Shown: positions 7,581 through 15,796, counted from the stretch's first letter. The stretch: 15,849 nucleotides of DNA from JAVBKE01 sp031554215 (GCA_031554215.1 JAVBKF010000162.1:1-15849), one strand, 5' to 3'. Translations and numbers: made by a program. Notes: generated by a model from the letters alone, not told the origin.

Positions 7581-8338
7581 GATCTGCACCTTTTTGTGAA
7601 AAACAACCAAATCATCATTGGGAGAATCCTTCATTGCGTAAGGCAGTCTATCAAATGATGCAGTTTTGGGTTAATAAAGGCATCGAGGGTTTCCGAATGG
7701 ATGTCATTAATTTTCTATCAAAAGACCCAGCGCTTCCAGATGGCATATTGCGTGATGGCCAGGCTTTCGCAGATGGTCAATCAGGTTGCAATAATGGTCC
7801 ACGGATTCATGAATACTTACAAGAGATGTATCAGGAAGTTGTAGCGAACGCTTCATTGATGACAGTTAGTGAAGTGCCGTTTGTCATTGCCGAAGAGGCA
7901 AAGTTGTATACTGCCTCAAATAGAAATGAACTGAACTGGGTGTTACCTTTTGAACAGCTGGATTTGGATTGTCAAAATGGCGACAAATGGCACCTAAAGA
8001 AACTTGACTTGGTCGTTTTGAAAGAAAATTTCAAGGGATGGCAGCAAGCACCTCACGAAGGGTTTGGCAGCCTCTATTTAAATCATCACGATCAGCCACA
8101 CCTTGTATCACGATTTGGTAATGATGGGCAGTATCTTGAAAAGTGTGCGAAAATGCTAGCAACTTGTTTGCATTTTATGCAGGGAACACCATACATTTTT
8201 CAGGGTAAAGAAATTTGAATGACAAATGTTAATTTTGCAGATTTGAATGACTATCATGATATGAAATGAAAAATATGATTCAGGAGAAATCAATTCTTGG
8301 TTGTCAATGGAGAAAATCACCACAGCTGTTCAGGCTAG
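7581..8338 (+). pseudogene. GH13 oligo-1,6-glucosidase / alpha-glucosidase pseudogene
   Basis: Remnant of a cytosolic GH13 glucosidase that splits alpha-1,6 or alpha-1,4 glucosides. The longest open piece (7604-8215) reads HHWENPSLRKAVYQMMQFW, then GIEGFRMDVINFLSK with the nucleophile Asp, MTVSEVPFV with the acid/base Glu (usually GE), and NHHDQPHLVSRFGND with the third catalytic Asp. Three lesions are visible. Residues LHLF at 7584-7595 are out of frame, consistent with loss of one T in the run at 7591-7595. A TGA at 8216-8218 sits where the family has Gly (GEEIGMTNVNF), and the same frame then continues MTNVNFADLNDYHDMK. After 8269 a tail fragment QFLVVNGENHH (from 8291) implies a large deletion. 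The N-terminal third is gone. A TTG at 7634 could begin a 194-residue frame but would not make an enzyme. Confidence 0.85.
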
Positions 8339-8492
8339 GAGTAGTATTGTTTAAAATAATTAGATTTATCGATTCACTGACAAAAACAACCTGAAATATC
8401 GTGCAAGTTCGCAGTAGGTAACCAAAACACTTCCATATTCAGTCATGTTTCATGCTAAAATAAATGTATAGTACACGAGAGGTGGAATTTAA

Positions 8493-9473
8493 ATGGAATA
8501 TGTGAAGTTTGGGAACACAGGTCTTGACGTTTCCCGCATTTGTTTAGGGTGCATGAGCTTTGGTGATGCAGCACGCTGGAACCATTCATGGGTGCTAAAT
8601 GAAGCGGACAGCCGGCCAATTATTAAGCAAGCGCTCGATGTGGGAATTAACTTTTTCGATACAGCAAATGTCTATTCAATGGGGGCTAGCGAGGAAGTCC
8701 TTGGTCGTGCATTAAAGGATTACGCCAATCGTGACGAGGTCGTTATTGCTACAAAGCTTTTTGGTAAAATGCAAGAAGGCGCAAATGGGTCCGGGCTTTC
8801 GCGGAAGGCAATCCTCAGTGAAATTGATAAAAGTTTACACCGCCTTGGAACAGATTATGTCGACCTGTATATCATCCATCGTTGGGACAACAAAACGCCA
8901 ATAGAAGAAACAATGGAGGCACTGCATGATGTAGTAAAGGCTGGTAAAGCAAGATACATTGGTGCTTCTTCTATGTTTGCATGGCAGTTTCAAAAAGCAT
9001 TGTATACGGCTGAGAAAAATGGTTGGACCAAGTTTGTATCGATGCAAAATCATTTAAATCTCTTATACCGTGAGGAAGAACGAGAAATGTTGCCGCTATG
9101 TAAGGATGAAAAAATTGCGGTAACACCGTATAGTCCACTTGCAGCTGGGAGGTTGGCGCGCGATTGGTCGGTGAAAACAAATAGAAACGGAACTGATCAG
9201 GTTGCCAAATCAAAATACAACGATAGTGCTGATGTAGATTATTTGGTGGTGGAACGTCTGGCGACGCTGGCTGAAAACCGAGGGTTGCCTCGCTCGCAAA
9301 TTGCGCTTGCATGGCTTCTGCAGAAAGAAGCGGTTACCTCTCCGATTGTCGGCACGACAAAGGTCTCCAACTTAGACGATGCAGTTGCGGCCACATCAAT
9401 TCAGTTAACAAACGATGAAGTAGCCTATTTGGAAGCATTGTACGTACCGCATAAGATTATCGGACATAAATAA
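8493..9473 (+). CDS. Aldo/keto reductase (YajO-like)
   Basis: A cytosolic NADPH-dependent oxidoreductase with a TIM barrel that reduces aldehydes or ketones. The catalytic tetrad is complete: Asp56 and Tyr61 in FFDTANVYSMG, Lys88 in VIATKLF, His129 in DLYIIHRWD. The cofactor end shows SPIVGTTKVSNLDDAV, where the family binds the nucleotide phosphate. At 326 residues the length is normal. The start has AGAGGTGG 7 nt before the ATG. Residues such as the N-terminal FGNTGLDVSRICLGCMSFG place it near the YajO/YakC-like group; the substrate is unknown. It is a single gene with its own terminator and no operon partner. Confidence 0.93.
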   Translation: MEYVKFGNTGLDVSRICLGCMSFGDAARWNHSWVLNEADSRPIIKQALDVGINFFDTANVYSMGASEEVLGRALKDYANRDEVVIATKLFGKMQEGANGSGLSRKAILSEIDKSLHRLGTDYVDLYIIHRWDNKTPIEETMEALHDVVKAGKARYIGASSMFAWQFQKALYTAEKNGWTKFVSMQNHLNLLYREEEREMLPLCKDEKIAVTPYSPLAAGRLARDWSVKTNRNGTDQVAKSKYNDSADVDYLVVERLATLAENRGLPRSQIALAWLLQKEAVTSPIVGTTKVSNLDDAVAATSIQLTNDEVAYLEALYVPHKIIGHK

Positions 9474-9524
9474 AAATAGCCACAAACAATGTTTAGAAAA
9501 ATGTAAGTTATGTTCGTCGCAAGG

Positions 9525-9559
9525 CTGTCAAGAGGAATAGAATTCTTGACAGTTTTTTT
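9525..9559 (+). terminator. Intrinsic terminator of the aldo/keto reductase gene
   Basis: Perfect 9-bp stem CTGTCAAGA (9525-9533) with TCTTGACAG (9544-9552), 10-base loop, then seven T. It lies 52 bp after the reductase stop. Confidence 0.93.
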
Positions 9560-9574
9560 CATGTTCAGATCTAG

Positions 9575-9715
9575 CTAACTGGTAAAGTCAATGAAATAAC
9601 CGGTGGGCAAGTAGAAACGCCCAAACTTAACAAGAAAATAGTAGACGGTAGCACTTTGAGGAATGGAAGAATCATCGATAAAGAAACCAATAAACAAGGG
9701 GAAGTTATCCAATAG
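9575..9715 (+). pseudogene. Orphan coding fragment without a start
   Basis: A plus-strand frame open from 9575 to the stop at 9713-9715 (46 codons) with protein-like composition, for example VETPKLNKKIVDGSTLRNG. It has no start codon or ribosome site and sits between the reductase terminator and the convergent repressor gene. It may be the tail of a gene cut when the element to the right arrived. Family not recognised. Confidence 0.25.
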
Positions 9716-9766
9716 GAATCTGGGCGGATCTGCCATTATTTTCAATTGTAGATCTCGGAAACTCGA

Positions 9767-10510
9767 TCAATGGATCGTAATGACCTTTCCCTCTACTCTT
9801 AATTCTTTAGGGGTGAATGGCGTGTAGTTGCGATTAAATGAATGCAGTTCAATTGTATTATTTAACTGAACGAACTTTTTAACGATATGACCATTCTCTG
9901 TTTCAAAAACACCAACTTGACCATGTTCAATGTAGTTTTGCCTTTTAACAAACAATAATTGACCATCTGGAAATATTGGTTCCATACTGTCTCCGGTAAC
10001 TTTGATCAAATAATCCCAATGTTCTTCTGGGGCAGCATGTAACGTGATTTGGTCTGTCCCGATATCTCCATTGACAACGCCGGCTCCAGCTGCAGCGGTA
10101 CCAACTAAATCCCCACTGAAAATGCTGACTGTTTCTCTTACTTGTGTAGAGAACTGGGTACGTTCGCTTAATTCCTCTTGATGGGCTTCGCTGGCATAAA
10201 TTAAATCAATATGTGTATCAATTGAATTTTTGTCATTTAACTTCATGTATCTATCTATGGATTGTTGCTCTCTTTTACTAAGTAAACTTTTCTCTGTTTT
10301 AATCGCAGATTCATCTAACCCCATTATATAGGCAGGTGAAACTTGAAGCGCTTTTGCTAGTCGTGCGATTTTATCCCTTTTCATGTTGGCAATATACCCA
10401 GTTTCCCATTTTCTAACTGTACTTTTCCCAACACCTACGATTCTTCCTACTTCCTCTAAGGTGAGTCCTAGTTCTTTTCTACGCAATAATAGTTTTGTTG
10501 GATTGTCCAT
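9767..10510 (-). CDS. CI/LexA-like repressor: HTH_XRE plus S24 peptidase domain
   Basis: A 247-residue phage-type repressor that binds operators and can cleave itself when RecA is activated. The N-terminal helix-turn-helix (about 6-60) reads LLLRRKELGLTLEEVGRIVG and STVRKWETGYI. A linker leads to the S24 domain: cleavage region GTAAAGAG (137-144; Ala141-Gly142 most likely), catalytic Ser175 in TGDSMEPIF, and Lys211 (or 212) in HIVKKF, at LexA-like spacing. The domain is complete, so the protein should be inducible by DNA damage. The start has AGGAG 8 nt before the ATG. The promoter upstream overlaps an operator copy, indicating autoregulation. Phage or integrative-element origin is the usual setting. 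Confidence 0.92.
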   Translation of the reverse strand: MDNPTKLLLRRKELGLTLEEVGRIVGVGKSTVRKWETGYIANMKRDKIARLAKALQVSPAYIMGLDESAIKTEKSLLSKREQQSIDRYMKLNDKNSIDTHIDLIYASEAHQEELSERTQFSTQVRETVSIFSGDLVGTAAAGAGVVNGDIGTDQITLHAAPEEHWDYLIKVTGDSMEPIFPDGQLLFVKRQNYIEHGQVGVFETENGHIVKKFVQLNNTIELHSFNRNYTPFTPKELRVEGKVITIH

Positions 10511-10530
10511 TTAATCAGCTCCTCATCTAC

Positions 10531-10560
10531 ATTCTAACAGGAAAAGTGTCCTTTGTGCAA
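10531..10560 (-). promoter_or_regulatory. Repressor promoter
   Basis: Minus strand: -35 TTGCAC (10555-10560), 18-bp spacer, -10 TAGAAT (10531-10536), about 20 nt before the repressor start. Operator O1 covers the -35 box and part of the spacer. Confidence 0.6.
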
Positions 10561-10561
10561 C
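10546..10561. promoter_or_regulatory. Operator O1 (weak copy)
   Basis: GTGTCCTTTGTGCAAC matches the O2/O3 operator at 11 of 16 positions. The left half is intact and the right half has diverged, as expected of a low-affinity autoregulatory site. Confidence 0.5.
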
Positions 10562-10600
10562 ATTGATAGTGATTTATGCCGAATAAGTATCCTAGTAGCG

Positions 10601-10629
10601 TTGACTTGGAAAAATCAGTATGATATTCT
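10601..10629 (+). promoter_or_regulatory. Rightward promoter facing away from the repressor
   Basis: -35 TTGACT (10601-10606), exact 17-bp spacer, -10 TATTCT (10624-10629). The start point would fall near 10636, inside operator O2, so bound repressor would shut it off. Confidence 0.7.
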
Positions 10630-10633
10630 ATAA

Positions 10634-10649
10634 GTGTCCTAAAGGAAAC
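10634..10649. promoter_or_regulatory. Operator O2
   Basis: GTGTCCTAAAGGAAAC, an imperfect dyad (GT.TCCT-AA-AGGA.AC) at the start point of the rightward promoter. It is identical to O3. Confidence 0.7.
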
Positions 10650-10810
10650 AAAAAAATGGTTTGTCTGTTCTAAGTTTTGCTGAATAGTAATGAATGAAAC
10701 TTAGAACAAGCTAGAGAAAGTTGAAATTGAAAGAATTGGCATTGAAGCTGGAAATAAATAAGGACTCCCTTTATCTGAGAAATAGGCGTAAAAAATTTTT
10801 TTATCAATTA

Positions 10811-10826
10811 GTGTCCTAAAGGAAAC
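10811..10826. promoter_or_regulatory. Operator O3
   Basis: An exact copy of the 16-bp O2 dyad, 177 bp downstream (the base before it, A, is also shared). The flanks do not match those of O2, so it is not part of a longer duplication. No good promoter was found next to it. Confidence 0.65.
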
Positions 10827-11026
10827 GAATAAGACGCGAGGATAGGTGCTGCAAACGCAGTGAACTAAAAAACAAGAACAATTAGTGCGTGCCATATTTG
10901 TAACAAAGAATGAAATACGGTAGTAGGGGATCATGAAGAACTACAATGCCAGAAAAATGGGCAGTTAGCAAGATTGAAATTGTAGCGTGATTAAAATAGG
11001 TTAGGGCGGATAAAATCTATTGTGTT

Positions 11027-11079
11027 TTTCCTCTCCATAGCTATTTTAATAGCCAAGTTCATTGGATATGAAGAGGAAA
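11027..11079. repeat. Nested inverted repeats
   Basis: Outer arms TTTCCTCT (11027-11034) and AGAGGAAA (11072-11079) enclose an inner dyad GCTATT-TT-AATAGC (11040-11053). No T-tract follows on the plus strand. Function unknown. Confidence 0.45.
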
Positions 11080-11591
11080 TAGCTAATAAATGATCAGAAT
11101 ATCATGTTCTTTGACAACCGAGTAGGGCAGGAAGCCATGCGTGTAAATGATGAGCAGTGAAGAAAAGATGATTCACTACACATAAATAACATCGCTGGTG
11201 AAATCCCTTAGGGTATGAATAAAGATTGAACGCATTAAACCTCGGTTCAATACGCTCAGGTTGACGACCGCTAATCAAAGGCTTACGACCATTAACGAAA
11301 AAACGGTGTCAATTGTAATCGTAACACAGTATTGAAGAAGTTTAAATAAGCGGGTTCAAGAGGGCTGGCAAATAGCTCGAATGCGAAAAAGATAGATTGG
11401 AGAACTCGTCCCGAAGAAGGTTAGAACCCATCTATCTTAATAGAAAATTTGAAGTGCTGAGTGATAACCACTGCGAGAGGCGTGGCAACATGGGTGCTAA
11501 TTGGTTCAAAAACCATCTATAACAATTGCGATGAGGTTTACGATAATTTAGTAGCGATTGATAGATAAATGAATAAATTATCAGTTTAGAA

Positions 11592-11637
11592 GTCGCCATA
11601 TGCTTCTTTGTCGTATGCGTACACTTAGTGTGGCGAC
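11592..11637 (+). repeat. Long-range stem with inner hairpin, upstream of the 55-residue gene
   Basis: Arms GTCGCCA (11592-11598) and TGGCGAC (11631-11637) could pair, enclosing a small hairpin ACACT-T-AGTGT at 11621-11631 that shares its last base with the outer arm. It ends 43 nt before the start codon of the small gene. It could be an RNA leader structure or a protein-binding site. Confidence 0.4.
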
Positions 11638-11680
11638 GTGAGAAATAGAAGGGAAATAGACAGAAAGGAAGGTGAAAAAA

Positions 11681-11848
11681 ATGAAGACCATGTTAAACTG
11701 TGAAACGGAAAAGAGCTGTTTAGTTGATGTGATCTATTTAGACCGAATGATGAATGGCTATGTTTGGCAAGTAGAGGATGCTGATAATAATGGCAATCCA
11801 ATTCGTCTCCGCAATAAAGTAAAGCGATATTTTCCTGATGATCCTTGA
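11681..11848 (+). CDS. Small protein of 55 residues, function unknown
   Basis: Starts MKTMLNCETEKSCLVDVIY and ends RNKVKRYFPDDP. It is supported by a strong ribosome site, AAGGAAGGTG, 7 nt before the ATG, and by a clean intrinsic terminator 43 nt after the stop, which together define a one-gene transcription unit. The protein is soluble, with two Cys in the first 13 residues (Cys7, Cys13), and contains acidic and aromatic residues (YVWQVEDADNNGNP) followed by a basic tail. I know no named family for it. Placed between a phage-type repressor and a large adhesin, it is likely to be an accessory gene of the same element. Confidence 0.7.
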   Translation: MKTMLNCETEKSCLVDVIYLDRMMNGYVWQVEDADNNGNPIRLRNKVKRYFPDDP

Positions 11849-11891
11849 CTTCACGCAGTTAACCACGGAAAAATATCTTTTTGTAATCCAT

Positions 11892-11917
11892 GGTATCACC
11901 AGTGTGATACCTTTTCT
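11892..11917 (+). terminator. Intrinsic terminator after the 55-residue gene
   Basis: Perfect 8-bp stem GGTATCAC (11892-11899) with GTGATACC (11904-11911), four-base loop, then TTTTCT. Confidence 0.85.
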
Positions 11918-12139
11918 AAGTGCGATTGCAATAATTTAATCGTTAGATTGTTTCCACGCTATCTGAAAGCTAACTAGAACGATATGGAATAGTCGTTAAA
12001 CCTTGGTGAAGTGACAAAGGCGTGAATTAGGGTGATTCAAGACCTGATCAAATTTCAGCGGCTATAAACCTAGCGTTTGGGAACACACAAATGATAATTG
12101 TACAAAGGAACAAATAGCGATATTTCATTCCATTAACCT
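11918..12139. other. Adhesin upstream region
   Basis: No gene is visible. The adhesin promoter should lie here, because a terminator stands on each side, but no pair of boxes with good spacing was found; TATAAA near 12063 lacks a matching -35. Confidence 0.35.
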
Positions 12140-12173
12140 GACGCATTTCAGTAAAGAGAAGCGTCTGTTTTTT
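12140..12173 (+). terminator. Terminator-like hairpin in the adhesin leader
   Basis: GACGC (12140-12144) pairs with GCGTC (12161-12165), with possible inner TTC/GAA pairs, followed by TG and six T (12168-12173). It ends 32 nt before the adhesin start codon. It may be the end of an upstream transcript or a leader attenuator. The stem is only moderately strong. Confidence 0.5.
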
Positions 12174-12205
12174 ACCCATAAAAATTTGAAAGTGAGGAAT
12201 TTTTA

Positions 12206-15200
12206 ATGAAAACGAAAAGCATATTAAAAAAAATATCAATTTTCCTGATGATCTTAGTTACAATCTGTGGCAACTTTGCAGCGGATCCAACACCTGTTCT
12301 CGCAAGTTCATTATCGTTAGATGATCCAACTATATATACCTACACGGGGGTGAGCCCGCAATTAGGCGTTCCTTATACACATAAGAGCATTTATGTTTTG
12401 AAAGTCGATGGTAAAGAAGTATTCTGTGTAGAATCTGGAATTCTTGCTACGGAAGGTGAAGGCTACCTTCCAGAGGATTATATTGATGCCAAGAAAGATA
12501 AGTTAGCTAAGATTGCTTATTATGGTTATACCAATACCAATCAAACGCACTATGATTATGCGGTGACTCAGGTAATGATTTGGGAAGAACTTGGTGACCA
12601 ATATATATCATCAAATATTCCTAATTATCATGAAAGAAAAGCTGAAATCATGGCACTAGTGGACAAACATGACACATTACCATCTTGGAACAACCAAGAG
12701 GTAAATGTATCTGTTGGGGAAAGCATTACATTAATTGATGCCAATAATGTCCTAAGTGATATGACACTTGAATCGAATGATACCAATGCTGCTTTAAGCC
12801 AAAATGGCAACAACCTGACAATCACGCCAGATGCTAATTTTAAAAATGGGTCGATTACTTATCGCAAGGTACCACAAAATCAAGTAGGTACTTCAATCGT
12901 ATATAGGAAACCGGGTCGCCAATCAATGGTCGAGTTTCACTTAGATAGTCCTAAACAGGCGTCTGTTAAAGTCAATGAACAATTAGGCCAGGTCCAGATA
13001 GATAAAACTGGAGAAGAGTTTGGAACGACCATGGTGAGTGAGAACTATTCATTAGAGGGGGCTGTCTATGACATTTACACAGAAAATGGCGTGAAAGTCA
13101 CTTCTATGACCACTGATCAATATGGGAAAGCGACTTCTGCACCGATAAAGCTAGGGAAATACTATGCCCTTGAAAGAACAGCGCCAAATGGCTATTTATT
13201 AAATGAAAATAAGATTCCTTTTGAACTGAAATATGCAGGTCAAACTGTCAAAGTGACTTCTACGTCCATTGCACAAGAGGAACAGGAGCAGAAAGGGAAT
13301 GCAACGCTGGTCAAGGAAGATTCTGAAACTGGTGCGACTCCGCAGGGAGCGGCAAGCCTTGATGGTGCAGTTTATGAATTGCATCGCACTTCAAATGATG
13401 AACTTGTTGAAACAGTTACAACTCAAGGTGGTAAGGCAACTGTCCAAAATCTGTACCTTGATGATTACTACTGGATTGAGGTAGCAGCACCAGAAGGGTA
13501 TTTAATTGATGAAGAAAAACATCATTTCAAATTAGCTTACGCAGGTCAAACTGTAGAAACAGCCGTTCAATCAACGACTGTTAAAGAAGAAGTCATTAAA
13601 GGTGGCTTTGATCTTGTAAAGTTTGGTAGCTATGATTGGCAAACGACTTCATCAAACCTGCCGAGTGCAAAAGAAATTAAACCACTCGAAAATGTTGAAT
13701 TTTCAGTTTTCAGTGATACTACTGGAAAATTGGTTCAGAAAGGTTTGACCGATAGTGAGGGATATTTGGAATTCACAGAGTTACCTTATGACACCTATAC
13801 GGTCAAAGAAACGAAAACGCCAGAGGGTTATGAGCCTGCTAAAGATTTTAAAGTAACGATTCATGAAGAAAACGAAACCCATCACTACAGTGTCGAAAAT
13901 AAAGTCATTGAAGAAACATTGAAAGTCGTTAAGGTTGATGCTGAAACTGGTAAAACCATCCCGAGAGCTGATGCCGGATTTCAGATTAGGAGTTTGCAGA
14001 ATGGTGAACTTGTTTCCATGCCTAAATTGAATGAAGATGGTGTAACCGATATATTTTATACCAATGAAGAGGGCTACCTGATCACGCCGGAAAGATTGCC
14101 TTATGGTGAATATGAACTCATTGAAGTTGAGGCACCAGAGGGATATGTGTTAGCTAAGGAACCAATGAAATTTACAGTCGACGGTTCTAATGATGGATTG
14201 ATTGAAATTCGTTTTGAAGATATGTCACAAAAAGGAATCGTAGATTTCACAAAAACAGGCCAAACACCAATTGATGTAGCAATTAGCGAGTCTGAATATG
14301 GACAAGTTTATGAGTTTATTTATGACTACCAGCCAATCGCGGACGTTACTTACCGCATTGAAGCGGCCGAAGATATCATCACAAATGATGGTACTTTAAG
14401 AGCGAAGAAGGGTGAAACGGTTGCCACGATGACAACCGATGAATTGGGCGAATGGCAGTCACCAGAATTGTATCTAGGGAAATATCAAGCTATCGAGGTG
14501 TCTGCACCAAACGGATTTGTCGTTGATCCTACACCAATTGCGTTTGAACTAGAATACAGTGGACAACAAGTAGCGCTAACCTCAGCATCTCTTGCAGCCA
14601 CGAATGACTTTCAATCTCTTGATATTCAGTTATTCAAAAATGAAGAAGCTGTCTCATCTTGGCAAGATAACCGGCCAGAGATTGAAACAATCCAAGGGAC
14701 TGATAAAGTGTTTGGGCTCTTCACTCGTGAAGCGCAAAATCTGTCAGAGGAATTGCAAGTTCCAGCAGATGCTTTAGTTGGCTATCAAACAGTGAAAGGT
14801 GGTGTTGCTGCCTTTGAAGTGAAATTGCCACAGGGAAAATATTATTTGAAGGAAATCGACGCTGGGGATGCTCATATCATAAGCGATGCGGAATATGACT
14901 TTGAGTTTACAGCTGAAAACAATCATGCGACTTTTCCTATCCACATTTATCAAGACGCCGTTGCTTATGGTACAGAAACAGAAGAACTGGTAGGCACACC
15001 TATCTTGAATACGCTGCATTTCAATGAATTCTCTATCAAGAAAGTAAATGAGCACGCAATCTTTGATAAAGAAACAGGTATGACCTTTGATTATAGTCTT
15101 TTAGGCACTGGAGCTGTCTTTACTTTAGAAGATGAATCTGGTGAGGTTATCCAGGAAGTAACAATAGATGAAGATGGCATCGGTGTTTTTGAGAATATTC

Positions 15201-15796
15201 CAGTCGGTACATTTTACTTAAAAGAAACAGCACCGTCTGATGCGTATTATCTATTACGAGATGAAACCATTCGGATTGAATCGACCAAAGATGGTGTCAA
15301 AGCTTTCGATGAAAATAATCAACTAATTGGTGAGCAGTCTAGTGGTACCGAGGAAAGTGAAGGAAATACGATTCTTTTTGAAGTGAAAAATGATTTAAAG
15401 AAGGGGACTGCTGAATTAACTAAAAGCGATGTTTCCACTGGGAAATTACTACCAGACACTGGTGTGAGAATCCTTGATCAAGATAAGAACGTCATAGCTG
15501 AGGGCCGGACAAATGACAAGGGCGTATTCACTTTTAAAGATTTACCTAAAGGGGTTTACTATTTCCAAGAGTTTGATGCTCCAGATGGTTACGAGCTTGA
15601 CGAAACGCCAATGAAATTTGAAATCAAAGAAGATGGGGAAGTTGTTAAGTGTCAAATGACAAATCAAAAGATCCAAGCTTCACCGGGCACAGGTGATACA
15701 ACCAACACAGAAATCTTTGGTTTAGTCATGGTTACCGCATTAACGTCTCTAGGCTTATGCGTTCGGCGTAGAAAAACGAAAGTTGAATCAGAATAG
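12206..15796 (+). CDS. Thioester-domain surface adhesin with CnaB/SpaA-type repeats
   Basis: A 1196-residue cell-wall protein. A Sec signal peptide (KKISIFLMILVTICGNFAA; cleavage probably near ALA-like VLASS, about 34) leads to a thioester domain: Cys74 in VFCVESG and Gln122 in VTQVMIWEELG would form the Cys-Gln bond that can attach covalently to host or surface amines. After a beta linker (about 160-250) come about eight CnaB-like domains, starting near 260, 365, 465, 570, 676, 803, 940 and 1066. Most carry the catalytic-Glu motif (ALERTAPNGY, WIEVAAPEGY, VKETKTPEGY, LIEVEAPEGY, AIEVSAPNGF, QEFDAPDGY) of intramolecular Lys-Asn isopeptide folds. The C-terminus has motif SPGTG (1159-1163) instead of LPXTG, a hydrophobic span (1169-1186) and a RRRK tail, so it is sortase-anchored. 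GTGAGGA lies 8 nt before the ATG. Such proteins often sit in conjugative elements; the target is unknown. Confidence 0.93.
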   Translation: MKTKSILKKISIFLMILVTICGNFAADPTPVLASSLSLDDPTIYTYTGVSPQLGVPYTHKSIYVLKVDGKEVFCVESGILATEGEGYLPEDYIDAKKDKLAKIAYYGYTNTNQTHYDYAVTQVMIWEELGDQYISSNIPNYHERKAEIMALVDKHDTLPSWNNQEVNVSVGESITLIDANNVLSDMTLESNDTNAALSQNGNNLTITPDANFKNGSITYRKVPQNQVGTSIVYRKPGRQSMVEFHLDSPKQASVKVNEQLGQVQIDKTGEEFGTTMVSENYSLEGAVYDIYTENGVKVTSMTTDQYGKATSAPIKLGKYYALERTAPNGYLLNENKIPFELKYAGQTVKVTSTSIAQEEQEQKGNATLVKEDSETGATPQGAASLDGAVYELHRTSNDELVETVTTQGGKATVQNLYLDDYYWIEVAAPEGYLIDEEKHHFKLAYAGQTVETAVQSTTVKEEVIKGGFDLVKFGSYDWQTTSSNLPSAKEIKPLENVEFSVFSDTTGKLVQKGLTDSEGYLEFTELPYDTYTVKETKTPEGYEPAKDFKVTIHEENETHHYSVENKVIEETLKVVKVDAETGKTIPRADAGFQIRSLQNGELVSMPKLNEDGVTDIFYTNEEGYLITPERLPYGEYELIEVEAPEGYVLAKEPMKFTVDGSNDGLIEIRFEDMSQKGIVDFTKTGQTPIDVAISESEYGQVYEFIYDYQPIADVTYRIEAAEDIITNDGTLRAKKGETVATMTTDELGEWQSPELYLGKYQAIEVSAPNGFVVDPTPIAFELEYSGQQVALTSASLAATNDFQSLDIQLFKNEEAVSSWQDNRPEIETIQGTDKVFGLFTREAQNLSEELQVPADALVGYQTVKGGVAAFEVKLPQGKYYLKEIDAGDAHIISDAEYDFEFTAENNHATFPIHIYQDAVAYGTETEELVGTPILNTLHFNEFSIKKVNEHAIFDKETGMTFDYSLLGTGAVFTLEDESGEVIQEVTIDEDGIGVFENIPVGTFYLKETAPSDAYYLLRDETIRIESTKDGVKAFDENNQLIGEQSSGTEESEGNTILFEVKNDLKKGTAELTKSDVSTGKLLPDTGVRILDQDKNVIAEGRTNDKGVFTFKDLPKGVYYFQEFDAPDGYELDETPMKFEIKEDGEVVKCQMTNQKIQASPGTGDTTNTEIFGLVMVTALTSLGLCVRRRKTKVESE

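Larger units (their letters stand above)
10650..11591. other. Gene-poor stretch right of the repressor switch
   Basis: No supportable gene on either strand apart from the operator copy at 10811. Short frames only: after O2 a five-codon frame starts at an ATG (10656) behind AAAGGA; at about 10705-10760 a piece reads KLEKVEIERIGIEAGNK with a stop just upstream; at 10947 MPEKWAVSKIEIVA. These may be scraps of early genes. Inverted repeats are frequent: nested dyads at 11027-11079 and AGATAGAT/ATCTATCT around 11388-11438. Confidence 0.45.

Noticed and set aside
10701..10934. Minus-strand frame of 77 codons
   Set aside because: Serine- and phenylalanine-rich translation with no ribosome site; it covers operator O3, which supports non-coding use.
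12048..12239. Minus-strand frame of 63 codons over the adhesin start
   Set aside because: It overlaps the signal-peptide region of the adhesin and the leader hairpin, and has no support of its own.
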